IMG/VR virus record: IMGVR_UViG_3300037153_000486
Location: 1 to 24,820 of that record
Reading direction: 5' to 3' (one strand)
Source of the DNA: a virus
DNA length: 24,820 bases
The notes beneath the pieces are model-generated. The model saw nothing but the letters and a program-made list of their open reading frames with translations. It was not told where the DNA came from and ran no database searches. This document shows positions 13,581 to 20,037 of this stretch, piece by piece. The first letter of the stretch is position 1, and the number at the start of each line of letters is the position of its first letter. The position numbers were made by a program, and so were the translations under genes.

Positions 13581-13902
13581 ACCGGACCTCCCGCAGGGTC
13601 AGATCCCACCACTCGTTCGACTCGGCCGGGTTGGCGATGCCCACGATCTGGAACACCCGGCCGAGATAGAGCACCCTCATCGCCGACGAGATGGCCAACG
13701 ATGCCCGCCAGCGGATCCGCGCCGTCATCGTCAGCGTCATCAACTCCTCGCCGGCCTGCTGGGTCTCGATGCCGCTCTGCTGGTCCAGGGCCGCCCAGGG
13801 CGAAGCCACGGTCGCCCAGGTCGTGCTCGCCCGCCCCTCGGAGTCCGTCGAGAACGTCGGCGACTGGAGCGTGATGCGGCGGTCGAGACGGCCGATGCTC
13901 AT
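13567..13902 (-). CDS. Head-tail adaptor/head closure protein, 111 aa
   Basis: Begins MSIGRLDRRITLQSPTFS and includes GRASTTWATVASPWAAL, the standard opening of the small SPP1 gp16/head closure family, whose members finish the connector after DNA packaging. Later strands include FQIVGIANP. Start ATG 13902 overlaps the upstream connector stop (ATGA); the longer open frame upstream was rejected because it lies under that gene. Length is normal for the family. It converges with the plus-strand island, ending 14 nt inside it. Confidence 0.85.
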   Translation of the reverse strand: MSIGRLDRRITLQSPTFSTDSEGRASTTWATVASPWAALDQQSGIETQQAGEELMTLTMTARIRWRASLAISSAMRVLYLGRVFQIVGIANPAESNEWWDLTLREVRSTAG

Positions 13903-14552
13903 CGCAGCATGGGCCGAACGCCGCCCATGAGCGCATCCACGCCCAGGGGAATCTCGACCGCTACGACGCGTCCCTCCGCAACCACGGCCTGCCGGTTCTC
14001 GTACAGGTGGCCCACGAACAGCTTCACGGCCGCTCGCCAATCCTCGGGCACGAGGTCCGGCGTCGTGTAGCCAGCGACCCATTCGATCTTCACGGCGCCG
14101 GGCGTCAGGCCAACCGCCGGCCAGATCTTGTTCAGCGCCGGAAAGATGCGGCCAGTCGCCGAGTCCGAGCCGGCCTCGAACGAGTAGCCCGACGAGGGCA
14201 GCGTCTGCGTTGTGCCTGATGGATCGGTGTACGTCACCGAGGTGATCGACTGCACCGGAGGCCGAAGCTCGATCATGCTCCAGCTCACGCCGAGCCCAAG
14301 ACTCCAGGTCGATGGCGAGATGCCGTAGAACGAGTCGGCCGTCCATCGGGTCGGGTCGAAGCTGTCCAGGGTCAGCAGCAGGCTCTGGGTGAGCATCGCG
14401 CGGTTGTACTTGCGCTCCAGCTGCAGGCGCGCCGCCCGCAGGTAACCCTGGATGGTCGCGTCGTCGTCGCTGAAATCCACCCGGAGGTGCTGCTTCATCT
14501 CGGAGAGCGGGATCGGCTCCAGCGCCGGCGGCGTCTTGATGCTGAGCGTCAT
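13899..14552 (-). CDS. Head-tail connector protein (gp6-like / phiE125 gp8-like), 217 aa
   Basis: The opening PLSEMKQHLRVDFSDDDATIQGYLRAARLQLERKYN-like helices (quoted here in outline) and the later EDWRAAVKLFVGHLYENRQAVV region are characteristic of the connector family that sits below the portal. The middle is beta-rich (SVTYTDPSGTTQTLP). The ATG at 14552 overlaps the epimerase stop (ATGA), which shows that the sugar-modification cassette and the connector genes belong to one translational chain. Confidence 0.85.
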   Translation of the reverse strand: MTLSIKTPPALEPIPLSEMKQHLRVDFSDDDATIQGYLRAARLQLERKYNRAMLTQSLLLTLDSFDPTRWTADSFYGISPSTWSLGLGVSWSMIELRPPVQSITSVTYTDPSGTTQTLPSSGYSFEAGSDSATGRIFPALNKIWPAVGLTPGAVKIEWVAGYTTPDLVPEDWRAAVKLFVGHLYENRQAVVAEGRVVAVEIPLGVDALMGGVRPMLR

Positions 14553-15442
14553 ACGGCGACCTTCTCCACGACTGCCATCCTCACGGCAGTCTCCAGGCTC
14601 GTCCGGGGCTGATAGAAGCTCTGCATCAGCGTCGGGTCCGCCACGCGGAAACGGACGCCAACCGGCTGGTCGGTCTGATGATCTAGGTCAGGCCGGTACC
14701 CCGCCGCCCGAGTCACGAGACTAGCCAGTTCGTTGAAGCTTGTCGGCCGGCCAGTGCCGAGGTTGACAGGTCCATCGATACCCTGGTCGACCGCCGCCAG
14801 CGTGGCCTCCACGACATCGTCCACGTGGATGAAGTCGCGGACCTGCTCGCCGTCCCCCCAGACCACGAACGGGTCCTCACGCCGGAGGGCTCGCTCCAGG
14901 AAGGCGCGGAACGGGTAGCACTCGTCCTGGTCCGCGCCGTAGCCGCTGAAGGGACGGATGACCGTGACCGGAACGCCGGCCTCGCGGGCATGTCGCGCCA
15001 GCAGCTCGCCCGTGAGCTTCGACCAGCCGTACAGCAGGTCGGGCGTCTCGATGTTGTCGAGGTCGATGTCCGATTCCACCAGGCGGCGGCCGCGCTTGCG
15101 GCACCAGTCGGTCTGCATGCTCACCGGGTAGGCGGCCGAGGAGCTGATGTAGACCACCCGGCCAGGCCGTGTCCGCATCGCCCACTGGAACAGCTCGGCA
15201 TCCAGGCTCAGGTCGACGGCGAGGTCCAGGGGCGCGCCCTCGATCTTCTGCCGGCCGCCGACGATCGCGGCGGCATGGACCGCGAGATCCACGCGGCTGG
15301 TCGCGTGCCGGAAGTAGTCGCGGGCGTCCCATGGCTCGCGATCGGCCACGTCTACGCAACGCACCTCCGTGCCGCGCCGACGCAGAGCACGCACGAAGTG
15401 GCGGCCGAGGAAGCCGCAGGAGCCGGTGACGAGTGCCTTCAC
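14549..15442 (-). CDS. NAD-dependent nucleotide-sugar epimerase/dehydratase (extended SDR), 297 aa
   Basis: The Rossmann motif TGSCGFLGRHF lies near the N-terminus, with VYISSSAAYP for the catalytic Ser/Thr and YGWSK for the catalytic Tyr and Lys. VIRPFSGYG and the later RDFIHVDDVV are hallmarks of extended short-chain sugar epimerases and dehydratases. It probably converts a nucleotide sugar in the cytoplasm. The GTG at 15442 is preferred to the ATG at 15460: GGAGG lies 7 nt upstream and GTGA overlaps the methyltransferase stop. Together with the nearby glycosyltransferases it could prepare sugars for virion or host-surface modification. The exact sugar cannot be told. Confidence 0.85.
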   Translation of the reverse strand: MKALVTGSCGFLGRHFVRALRRRGTEVRCVDVADREPWDARDYFRHATSRVDLAVHAAAIVGGRQKIEGAPLDLAVDLSLDAELFQWAMRTRPGRVVYISSSAAYPVSMQTDWCRKRGRRLVESDIDLDNIETPDLLYGWSKLTGELLARHAREAGVPVTVIRPFSGYGADQDECYPFRAFLERALRREDPFVVWGDGEQVRDFIHVDDVVEATLAAVDQGIDGPVNLGTGRPTSFNELASLVTRAAGYRPDLDHQTDQPVGVRFRVADPTLMQSFYQPRTSLETAVRMAVVEKVAV

Positions 15443-16083
15443 GTCACTGCCTCCGGACATGCGAAACAGCGCCGCTCAGGCGGATCGCACCAGCGCAGCA
15501 TGGGGCACTGTCCTATGGCTGCCGCCTCGCAACCGAACAATGCGAATGAGTACATCCCGCCCGCCGGGTGCTCCAGCACCTTGTGCAGCACGACCGTCCA
15601 GCCCGTGCGCTCCAGCATCTCGGCCACGTCGTCGCACGACCAGGACCAGATGTGCTCAGCGTTGCTTGAGCCGTCCGGCTCGCCGTCCGGCGTGGATAGC
15701 ACCAGCCGATCAGCACGCTCACGGATGAGACCCAGCACGGATTCGGGATCGTCGAGGTGCTCCAGCGTCTCCGACAGGACCCACAGATCGGCGTGTTCCA
15801 CGTGGAACACCGTCTCCTCGATGCGGCCCTGAATCGGGTAGCCGGGCGCGTAGTCGCCAAGGATGAGTCGCGCGCCGTGCGACGCCTCCAAGCTGCGCGC
15901 GATGGCCGCGTCGCCGCACGACAGGTCCGCCACGATGCCGCCCTGCGGGAGTAGCTGAGCCGCCATGCGGATGGTCTCGTCCACGCGGATGATGTGGTCG
16001 GCCCAGCGCGTGTGGACGTGCGGGCGCGGGTAGAGGAGCATCATCTCCATCTCGTTGGGGGCCGGGCGCAGGCGGACCCTCAC
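15439..16083 (-). CDS. SAM methyltransferase-like protein with Cys-rich C-terminus, 214 aa
   Basis: The core resembles class I methyltransferases: VADLSCGDAAIA (motif I, but with Ser and Ala where glycines are usual), LILGDYAPG (acidic strand-2 end) and WVLSETLEHLDDPESVL, then LVLSTPDGE. The altered motif I may weaken SAM binding. The C-terminus carries C185, C193, C199, C206 and C209, a probable zinc site (CPMLRWCDPPERRCFAC). Start GTG 16083 overlaps the previous stop (GTGA). An 18-bp palindrome like a parS site lies inside the gene (15793-15810, encoding VFHVEH). Substrate unknown; a sugar or small metabolite is likely from its neighbours. Confidence 0.75.
   Translation of the reverse strand: MRVRLRPAPNEMEMMLLYPRPHVHTRWADHIIRVDETIRMAAQLLPQGGIVADLSCGDAAIARSLEASHGARLILGDYAPGYPIQGRIEETVFHVEHADLWVLSETLEHLDDPESVLGLIRERADRLVLSTPDGEPDGSSNAEHIWSWSCDDVAEMLERTGWTVVLHKVLEHPAGGMYSFALFGCEAAAIGQCPMLRWCDPPERRCFACPEAVT
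15793..15810. promoter_or_regulatory. Perfect 18-bp palindrome with parS-like core (candidate ParB-binding site)
   Basis: GTGTTCCACGTGGAACAC is perfectly self-complementary over 18 bases. Its inner 16, TGTTCCACGTGGAACA, have the form of bacterial chromosomal parS sites (consensus TGTTTCACGTGAAACA; the CC/GG variant is known from pseudomonads). It is coding sequence for VFHVEH. I saw only one such site in the window and no parA or parB gene. Confidence 0.6.
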
Positions 16084-16742
16084 AGCGCCCCCACCTGTTC
16101 CGGCCCGCTCTCGCCGACCATGTAGACGCCGGGTTGAACGATGCCCCCGACGGCATAGTCCCGCGCTGCCACCACCACCTGAAAGCGGCCCACCGGCTCT
16201 TGGTAGATGGGCTTCCACCCACTCCCGCTGAGCAGGTCGCGATAGCCGGCCATGTCCCAGGCCCACGTGTGGAACTCGTAGTGATCGGTCGCCGTCTCGT
16301 TCCACGGCGAGGAAGCCACGAGGAAGCGGCAGTACTCGCGGACGCGACTCAGAAAGCCGTGCGGGTCGAGCAGGTGCTCCAGCATCTCGGTGGCGACCGC
16401 CACGTCCGCCCAGCGCGGCTCCTGCGCCACGACGTCGAGGCGGCCGACGTTGACGCCACGGGCCTTCGCCGCCTCGACGTTGGCCGGGCAGAGGTCATAG
16501 CCCCAGCACTCCAGTCGGCGGTCGGTCGCAAGTACCGAGAGCAGGCCGCCGTCTCCGGCGCCGAGGTCGACCACCGTGGCGACGCCCTCAGTGTCGGCCA
16601 GGAACTTGACGAACAGGCCGGCCTGGAGCAGGCGCTCGCGGTGGCCTGGCTGCTCCAGGTGCGGCGCCGCTTCGCGGTCCGCGTACCAGGCTGAGGTGGT
16701 GCATTCGGGCACGGTGCCGGCCTCGAAGAGACGGGCTTCCAT
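16080..16742 (-). CDS. SAM-dependent methyltransferase with tape-measure-like C-terminal motif, 220 aa
   Basis: Canonical class I motifs: VVDLGAGDGGLL (about 57-68), CWGYDLCPANVEAAK after strand 2, and VATEMLEHLLDPHGFL at 117-132, followed by FLVASSPWNE. The enzyme should transfer a methyl group from SAM, perhaps to a sugar made or transferred by the neighbouring enzymes. Oddly, the last about 20 residues (GGIVQPGVYMVGESGPE at 199-215) repeat the C-terminal motif of phage tape measure proteins, including the one in this phage. The start overlaps the glycosyltransferase stop (TGATG). Methyltransferase fold is confident, substrate unknown. Confidence 0.82.
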   Translation of the reverse strand: MEARLFEAGTVPECTTSAWYADREAAPHLEQPGHRERLLQAGLFVKFLADTEGVATVVDLGAGDGGLLSVLATDRRLECWGYDLCPANVEAAKARGVNVGRLDVVAQEPRWADVAVATEMLEHLLDPHGFLSRVREYCRFLVASSPWNETATDHYEFHTWAWDMAGYRDLLSGSGWKPIYQEPVGRFQVVVAARDYAVGGIVQPGVYMVGESGPEQVGAL

Positions 16743-17440
16743 CAGGCGGTCACGCCGGCCTTGGCGGCGATCATCGCCTGGAGCTTGGCGAGCGCCTGCT
16801 GGCTGTCCTCGCGCACCCAGCGCATGAAGGTGGCATGGTCGCGCGCATACATGGCCTGCGAGTTGACCTCGCGGTAGCCTTCGTCCCACTCGGCCGTCTT
16901 GGCGAGTGGGTGCACGTGCTCGATCACGACGTCGTCGAGGTAGCGGATGCGCCCGAGCGCCTGGCCCAGGCCCAGCCAGTAGTTGTCGAGGAATAGGTGC
17001 ACCAGGCCGGGCGGGTGCATGTACCCGAGCGTCTGGATGATGTCCGAGGTCATGAACACGGCGGTCGGAAGTGCCTCGCGCTGGAGCAGATCGTTGCCGT
17101 AGGCGATGCCGGTGCCCATCTCGCGGAGCGCCTCGACCATGCGGACGTCCCAGCCCTCGGTACGCGGACGGTGGTCGTCTCCCATGAATCCGACGGCGAA
17201 GCGACTCGGCGCGCGCTCGACGGCCAGACGGTTCAGGGTCGGGCCCATGCGCTCGCGGGGACCAAGAACGATCTTCGCCCGTGCGCTCGGGGCCATGTAG
17301 CCGTTGAGTTCCGGGTCGTCGTCATCGACTGCGACTAGCAATTCGGCGACACCGGCGGTCGTCGCCTGCCACGCATCGATCAACGCCGCGATGTTCGCCG
17401 GCCGGCCGCGCGACGGGACGATGACGAGGAGGTCGCTCAT
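16742..17440 (-). CDS. Glycosyltransferase-like protein (GT-A fold), 232 aa
   Basis: Opens with MSDLLVIVPSRGRPANI and ELLVAVDDDDPEL, the nucleotide-binding start and an acidic metal-binding cluster of GT-A glycosyltransferases. FAVGFMGDDHRP gives a second acidic motif, and GIAYGNDLLQ and the conserved helices around W155 are also typical. It probably transfers a sugar from a nucleotide donor in the cytoplasm. Start ATG 17440 overlaps the small gene's stop (ATGA). It belongs to the modification cassette between capsid and connector genes and is clearly different from the two paralogous transferases upstream. Acceptor unknown. Confidence 0.78.
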   Translation of the reverse strand: MSDLLVIVPSRGRPANIAALIDAWQATTAGVAELLVAVDDDDPELNGYMAPSARAKIVLGPRERMGPTLNRLAVERAPSRFAVGFMGDDHRPRTEGWDVRMVEALREMGTGIAYGNDLLQREALPTAVFMTSDIIQTLGYMHPPGLVHLFLDNYWLGLGQALGRIRYLDDVVIEHVHPLAKTAEWDEGYREVNSQAMYARDHATFMRWVREDSQQALAKLQAMIAAKAGVTA

Positions 17441-17622
17441 ACCTTCCTCCCCGTGGCGCGGAGCACGGCAGCATCCAGTTCGTCGTCGTGGCGGATGCGC
17501 GCCTGCCACTTCGGCGAGCTCAGGACCAGACGTCTCATGACGACTCGCGCCACGAGGGAGCCGTGATACGCCACGAAGCGGCCCAGCAGGTAACCAGCGG
17601 CGACCTCCAGGACGAGCGTCAC
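17437..17622 (-). CDS. Small protein with hydrophobic N-terminus, 61 aa, in modification cassette
   Basis: Residues 1-20 are hydrophobic but short for a full membrane span (MTLVLEVAAGYLLGRFVAY), and the remainder is a charged, Arg-rich helix ending ATGRKV. It overlaps both neighbours: GTGA with the paralogous transferase upstream, ATGA with the next transferase. It could be an accessory or membrane-tethering partner of the transferases. No family recognised; the frame is supported by the tight coupling rather than by similarity. Confidence 0.6.
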   Translation of the reverse strand: MTLVLEVAAGYLLGRFVAYHGSLVARVVMRRLVLSSPKWQARIRHDDELDAAVLRATGRKV

Positions 17623-18449
17623 TGCGCCACCTCCTGCGCCACAGGCGCCGGGTCGGGCTCCGGCTCGGCCGGCGGCGGGTCCACCGCCCGAGCGCGCCAG
17701 TAGTCACGCTCGCTGAGCCACACCTCCTTGTGGTGCGTGGTCGGGACGCCCGTGTGCACGAAGATGGGGATGTCGAGCGCGCCCGCGCGGATGCACAGGC
17801 TCAGATCCTCGCTGATCATCTGCCCGGTGCTCGGGTTCAGCGCGCGGTCGTACCAGACAGGGCCGAAGCGCTCGCCGATGCGCTCGAACACCGAGCGGTG
17901 GATGAGGATGCAGGCCGAACCGGTGCCGTGGCACTTCACGAGCGTGTCCGGCGGGTAGTCCCACATGACCGCGAAGCCCGACTGGCCCTTGTGCTGCGTC
18001 CAGCGGTAGATGGTCGGGACCGGGCCCGTCACGTGGCCGCCCAGGCCGTCCGGTTCGAGTTCGCGCTGACTGAAGCACAGCCCGCCCACGATCGGCCTCT
18101 CAACGGGATGCGCTGCGGCGAAGAGGCGGTCGACCGTATCCGGCGCGAAGCCCATGTCGGTGTCGACCCACCAGAGCCAATCGCCCTTGCGCTCGGCCAG
18201 GAAATCGCGCACGGCTCGGTTACGCGCTTCGATGAGGCCATCCGTGCCGTACTTGATGCTGATGTAGCCGCCCGCGTGGATCCGGCCCTTGTTGGCCCAG
18301 TCCCACCCGAGGAGCTGCATCATGCTGTGGTGCCACGAGTACGACACCTTGCTGTCATGCACGCAGCCGACGACGACAGCCTCCGACGTCTCAGGAGCCT
18401 CTCCGGGCGCCGGCGGCTGCCAGGCGTCGGGGACGGGGAACTCACTCAT
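17619..18449 (-). CDS. Glycosyltransferase-like protein, paralogue 2, 276 aa
   Basis: Carries WWVDTDMGFAPDTVDRLF, a DxD-type metal site (D-T-D), then HPVERPIVGGLCFSQ, GTGSACILIHRSVFE and EDLSLCIRAG, the motifs of GT-A enzymes that use nucleotide-sugar donors. The same blocks occur in the upstream neighbour 18470-19180, so the two are a tandem duplication. This copy has an extra N-terminus (PDAWQPPAPGEAPE) and a Pro/Ala/Glu-rich tail. ATG 18449 was chosen because GGAAAG lies about 6 nt upstream and the previous gene ends at 18470. The acceptor could be virion protein, lipid or wall polymer. Confidence 0.75.
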   Translation of the reverse strand: MSEFPVPDAWQPPAPGEAPETSEAVVVGCVHDSKVSYSWHHSMMQLLGWDWANKGRIHAGGYISIKYGTDGLIEARNRAVRDFLAERKGDWLWWVDTDMGFAPDTVDRLFAAAHPVERPIVGGLCFSQRELEPDGLGGHVTGPVPTIYRWTQHKGQSGFAVMWDYPPDTLVKCHGTGSACILIHRSVFERIGERFGPVWYDRALNPSTGQMISEDLSLCIRAGALDIPIFVHTGVPTTHHKEVWLSERDYWRARAVDPPPAEPEPDPAPVAQEVAQ

Positions 18450-18469
18450 GAACGACGCTTTCCTCTCTC

Positions 18470-19180
18470 TCAGTCCGGTTCGCTGAGCCAGACGGGCTTC
18501 AGGTGGTTGGTCCGGATGCCGGTATGGACGTGGATGGGGATGCCGGCGATCGCGCAGCGCAGACAGAAGCTCAGATCCTCGCCGATGACGCCGCCTACCT
18601 GCGGATTGGGCACCGGCTCGTACCACGGATCACGTTGTGTGGCCGCGATACACTCGAAGACGCGGCGGTGGATGAGGATGCAGGCGCTTCCCGTGCCGGC
18701 GCATCGGAACAGCTCATCCCTCGGGTACTGGGCCCGGCCGATGAACCCCTTCATGGCGTCGGTGCTGTACCAGTCGTAGATGGTCGGGACCGAGGTCATC
18801 CGGTATCCGTTCAGTCCATCGTCCGCCAGCTTCTGCGCGAAGCAGAGTGCGCCGACGACCGGGCGCTCGGTGGGGTGCGCCGCGGCGAACAGCCGGTCCA
18901 CGGTGTCGGGCATGAAGCCCATGTCCGTGTCGAGCCAGAGCAGCCACTCCAGATCGGTGCCAAGGAACTGGCGCACGCCCTCGTTGCGTGCGGCCGGGAC
19001 GCCCTGGAAACCGCAGCGGACGAGCAGATCGCCGGCGATGCGGCGGTCGTGCTGGAAGTCCCATCGGATCATGCCCAGGTAGCTGCGGTGCCACGAATGG
19101 GCCACCTCGTGGCCATGGACGTACGCGATGACGACGCGAGCGGCGTCGTCATCCACGCGCAGTGATGGGTCTCCGTTCAC
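18470..19180 (-). CDS. Glycosyltransferase-like protein, paralogue 1, 236 aa
   Basis: Shares with the next gene the block LWLDTDMGFMPDTVDRLF, then HPTERPVVGALCFAQ, GTGSACILIHRRVFE and EDLSFCLRCA; the D-T-D triplet is the likely metal/nucleotide-sugar site. It ends sharply at VWLSEPD, where the paralogue continues for another 38 or so residues. The GTG at 19180 overlaps the previous gene by 32 nt and has only a weak AGGG upstream; an in-frame GTG at 19156 is possible. The two copies may act on different acceptors or form a heterodimer (inference). Confidence 0.75.
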   Translation of the reverse strand: MNGDPSLRVDDDAARVVIAYVHGHEVAHSWHRSYLGMIRWDFQHDRRIAGDLLVRCGFQGVPAARNEGVRQFLGTDLEWLLWLDTDMGFMPDTVDRLFAAAHPTERPVVGALCFAQKLADDGLNGYRMTSVPTIYDWYSTDAMKGFIGRAQYPRDELFRCAGTGSACILIHRRVFECIAATQRDPWYEPVPNPQVGGVIGEDLSFCLRCAIAGIPIHVHTGIRTNHLKPVWLSEPD

Positions 19181-19385
19181 CCGGCCCTGCGGTCATCGCC
19201 TCGACGACCTCCCCGCGCGGCGCCTGGCTGTAGCACATGCCGTAGCGTGCGTCCTCACTGAAGAGGTCCGGATGCGACAGCACCAGCGGATCGTCTGCCG
19301 GCCAGTGCGTCCCCTTCTGCACCAGTAGCTGATGGCCGCCCGGCCGGGTTACGGACGCCGTCGCCGTGGCGTAGACCACCTTCAT
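19149..19385 (-). CDS. Small head-region protein, 78 aa
   Basis: Reads MKVVYATATASVTRPGGHQLLV, then KGTHWPADDPLVLSHPDLFSED, a pattern of a small beta protein with a conserved 'HWPADDP..HPDLF' block that I associate with short genes near capsid genes in actinophages. Role unknown, possibly head completion or decoration. ATG 19385 overlaps the upstream stop (ATGA). The downstream transferase start lies inside its 3' end. Confidence 0.65.
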   Translation of the reverse strand: MKVVYATATASVTRPGGHQLLVQKGTHWPADDPLVLSHPDLFSEDARYGMCYSQAPRGEVVEAMTAGPGERRPITARG

Positions 19386-19702
19386 CGGTAGCCCATCTCC
19401 CGGAGGCGCGCGTCGATCTCGGCCATCGCTTCCTCCGCGTGCTCGCGGTTGTCCTTGGTGCTGTCGGGCGCCTCGGCGATGCGGCGGTGCGCGTCGCGGT
19501 TGGCGATGAGGTAGTGCACATCCGGATCGCCGGACTCTCCGGCCGGGACCAGGACGACGGGATCCGGCTTGGGCACGGAGTCGTACCCGCGCAGCCAGTC
19601 CTTGCCTTCGCTGCTGCGGCCGTCGAACGGATTCCGGCGCTCGCCGCCCGTCTCGGCTGCATCGCGGCCGGCCTCGTACGCGGTGTTGCTGGTCTCGCTC
19701 AC
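19382..19702 (-). CDS. Rmf/CrpP-like small protein, 106 aa
   Basis: The N-terminal part, AYEAGRDAAETGGERRNPF followed by W-L-R-G-Y-D, follows the pattern of ribosome modulation factor and CrpP-like domains (A-x-x-x-G-x-x-A, N-P-F/Y, W-x-x-G-W/Y). The C-terminal half is a charged helix (EHAEEAMAEIDARLREMGYR). The GTG at 19702 follows the upstream TGA directly. The domain match is by pattern; a ribosome-linked function is not implied in phages, where such short domains are common and poorly understood. It could equally be a capsid-region accessory factor. Confidence 0.6.
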   Translation of the reverse strand: MSETSNTAYEAGRDAAETGGERRNPFDGRSSEGKDWLRGYDSVPKPDPVVLVPAGESGDPDVHYLIANRDAHRRIAEAPDSTKDNREHAEEAMAEIDARLREMGYR

Positions 19703-19981
19703 TCAGCACGCCTCCGGGTTCATCTCGGTGTCCATGCCGTCGGCGCCGCCCTCGGTGGCCGGGAAGAGGTCGTCGCAGTCCTTCCAGCCGGGCGTGTCCG
19801 CAGGGTCGCTCGGCCCCTGCGGGATGGCCGGAGGCCAGTCCACGACCGTGACCACGGGCTCCGTTTCGGTCGTCGGGTCGACGCTCGGCAGCGTGTCGTC
19901 GAATCCGATGCCCGGCTCGCCGGGGGTCGGCGCCGGCGTGGGGTTGAGGCCCGTAGACGACGGGACCGGGTAGTCAGCCAT
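19703..19981 (-). CDS. Proline-rich acidic protein after the capsid gene, 92 aa
   Basis: Low-complexity, rich in Pro, Asp, Glu, Thr and Gly (NPTPAPTPGEPGIGFDD), ending in a single Cys (NPEAC). It is likely disordered or extended. It has the same strong CGAAGGAG ribosome binding site as the capsid and tail tube genes and directly follows the capsid gene, so it may be an abundant virion component such as a head decoration or fibre. That is inference; I recognise no family. Confidence 0.6.
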   Translation of the reverse strand: MADYPVPSSTGLNPTPAPTPGEPGIGFDDTLPSVDPTTETEPVVTVVDWPPAIPQGPSDPADTPGWKDCDDLFPATEGGADGMDTEMNPEAC

Positions 19982-20006
19982 GGGCGGACTCCTTCGAGTG
20001 ATGGGG

Positions 20007-20030
20007 GCGGGGCGACCGAAGCCGCCCCGC
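20007..20030 (-). terminator. GC-rich hairpin with UUCG loop after the capsid gene (partial terminator or mRNA stabiliser)
   Basis: On the minus strand GCGGGGCGGC and GUCGCCCCGC pair (10 bp including one G-U) around the tetraloop UUCG, eight bases after the capsid stop. No U-tract follows, so a full intrinsic terminator is unlikely; transcript end protection or attenuation is more likely. Confidence 0.5.
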
Positions 20031-20037
20031 TTGAAGC

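Noticed and set aside
14822-14827. Other CACGTG cores (for example 1206, 2843, 14822, 16264, 18030)
   Set aside because: The flanks do not extend the palindrome to the parS form; the 14822 site is symmetrical for only 10 bases.
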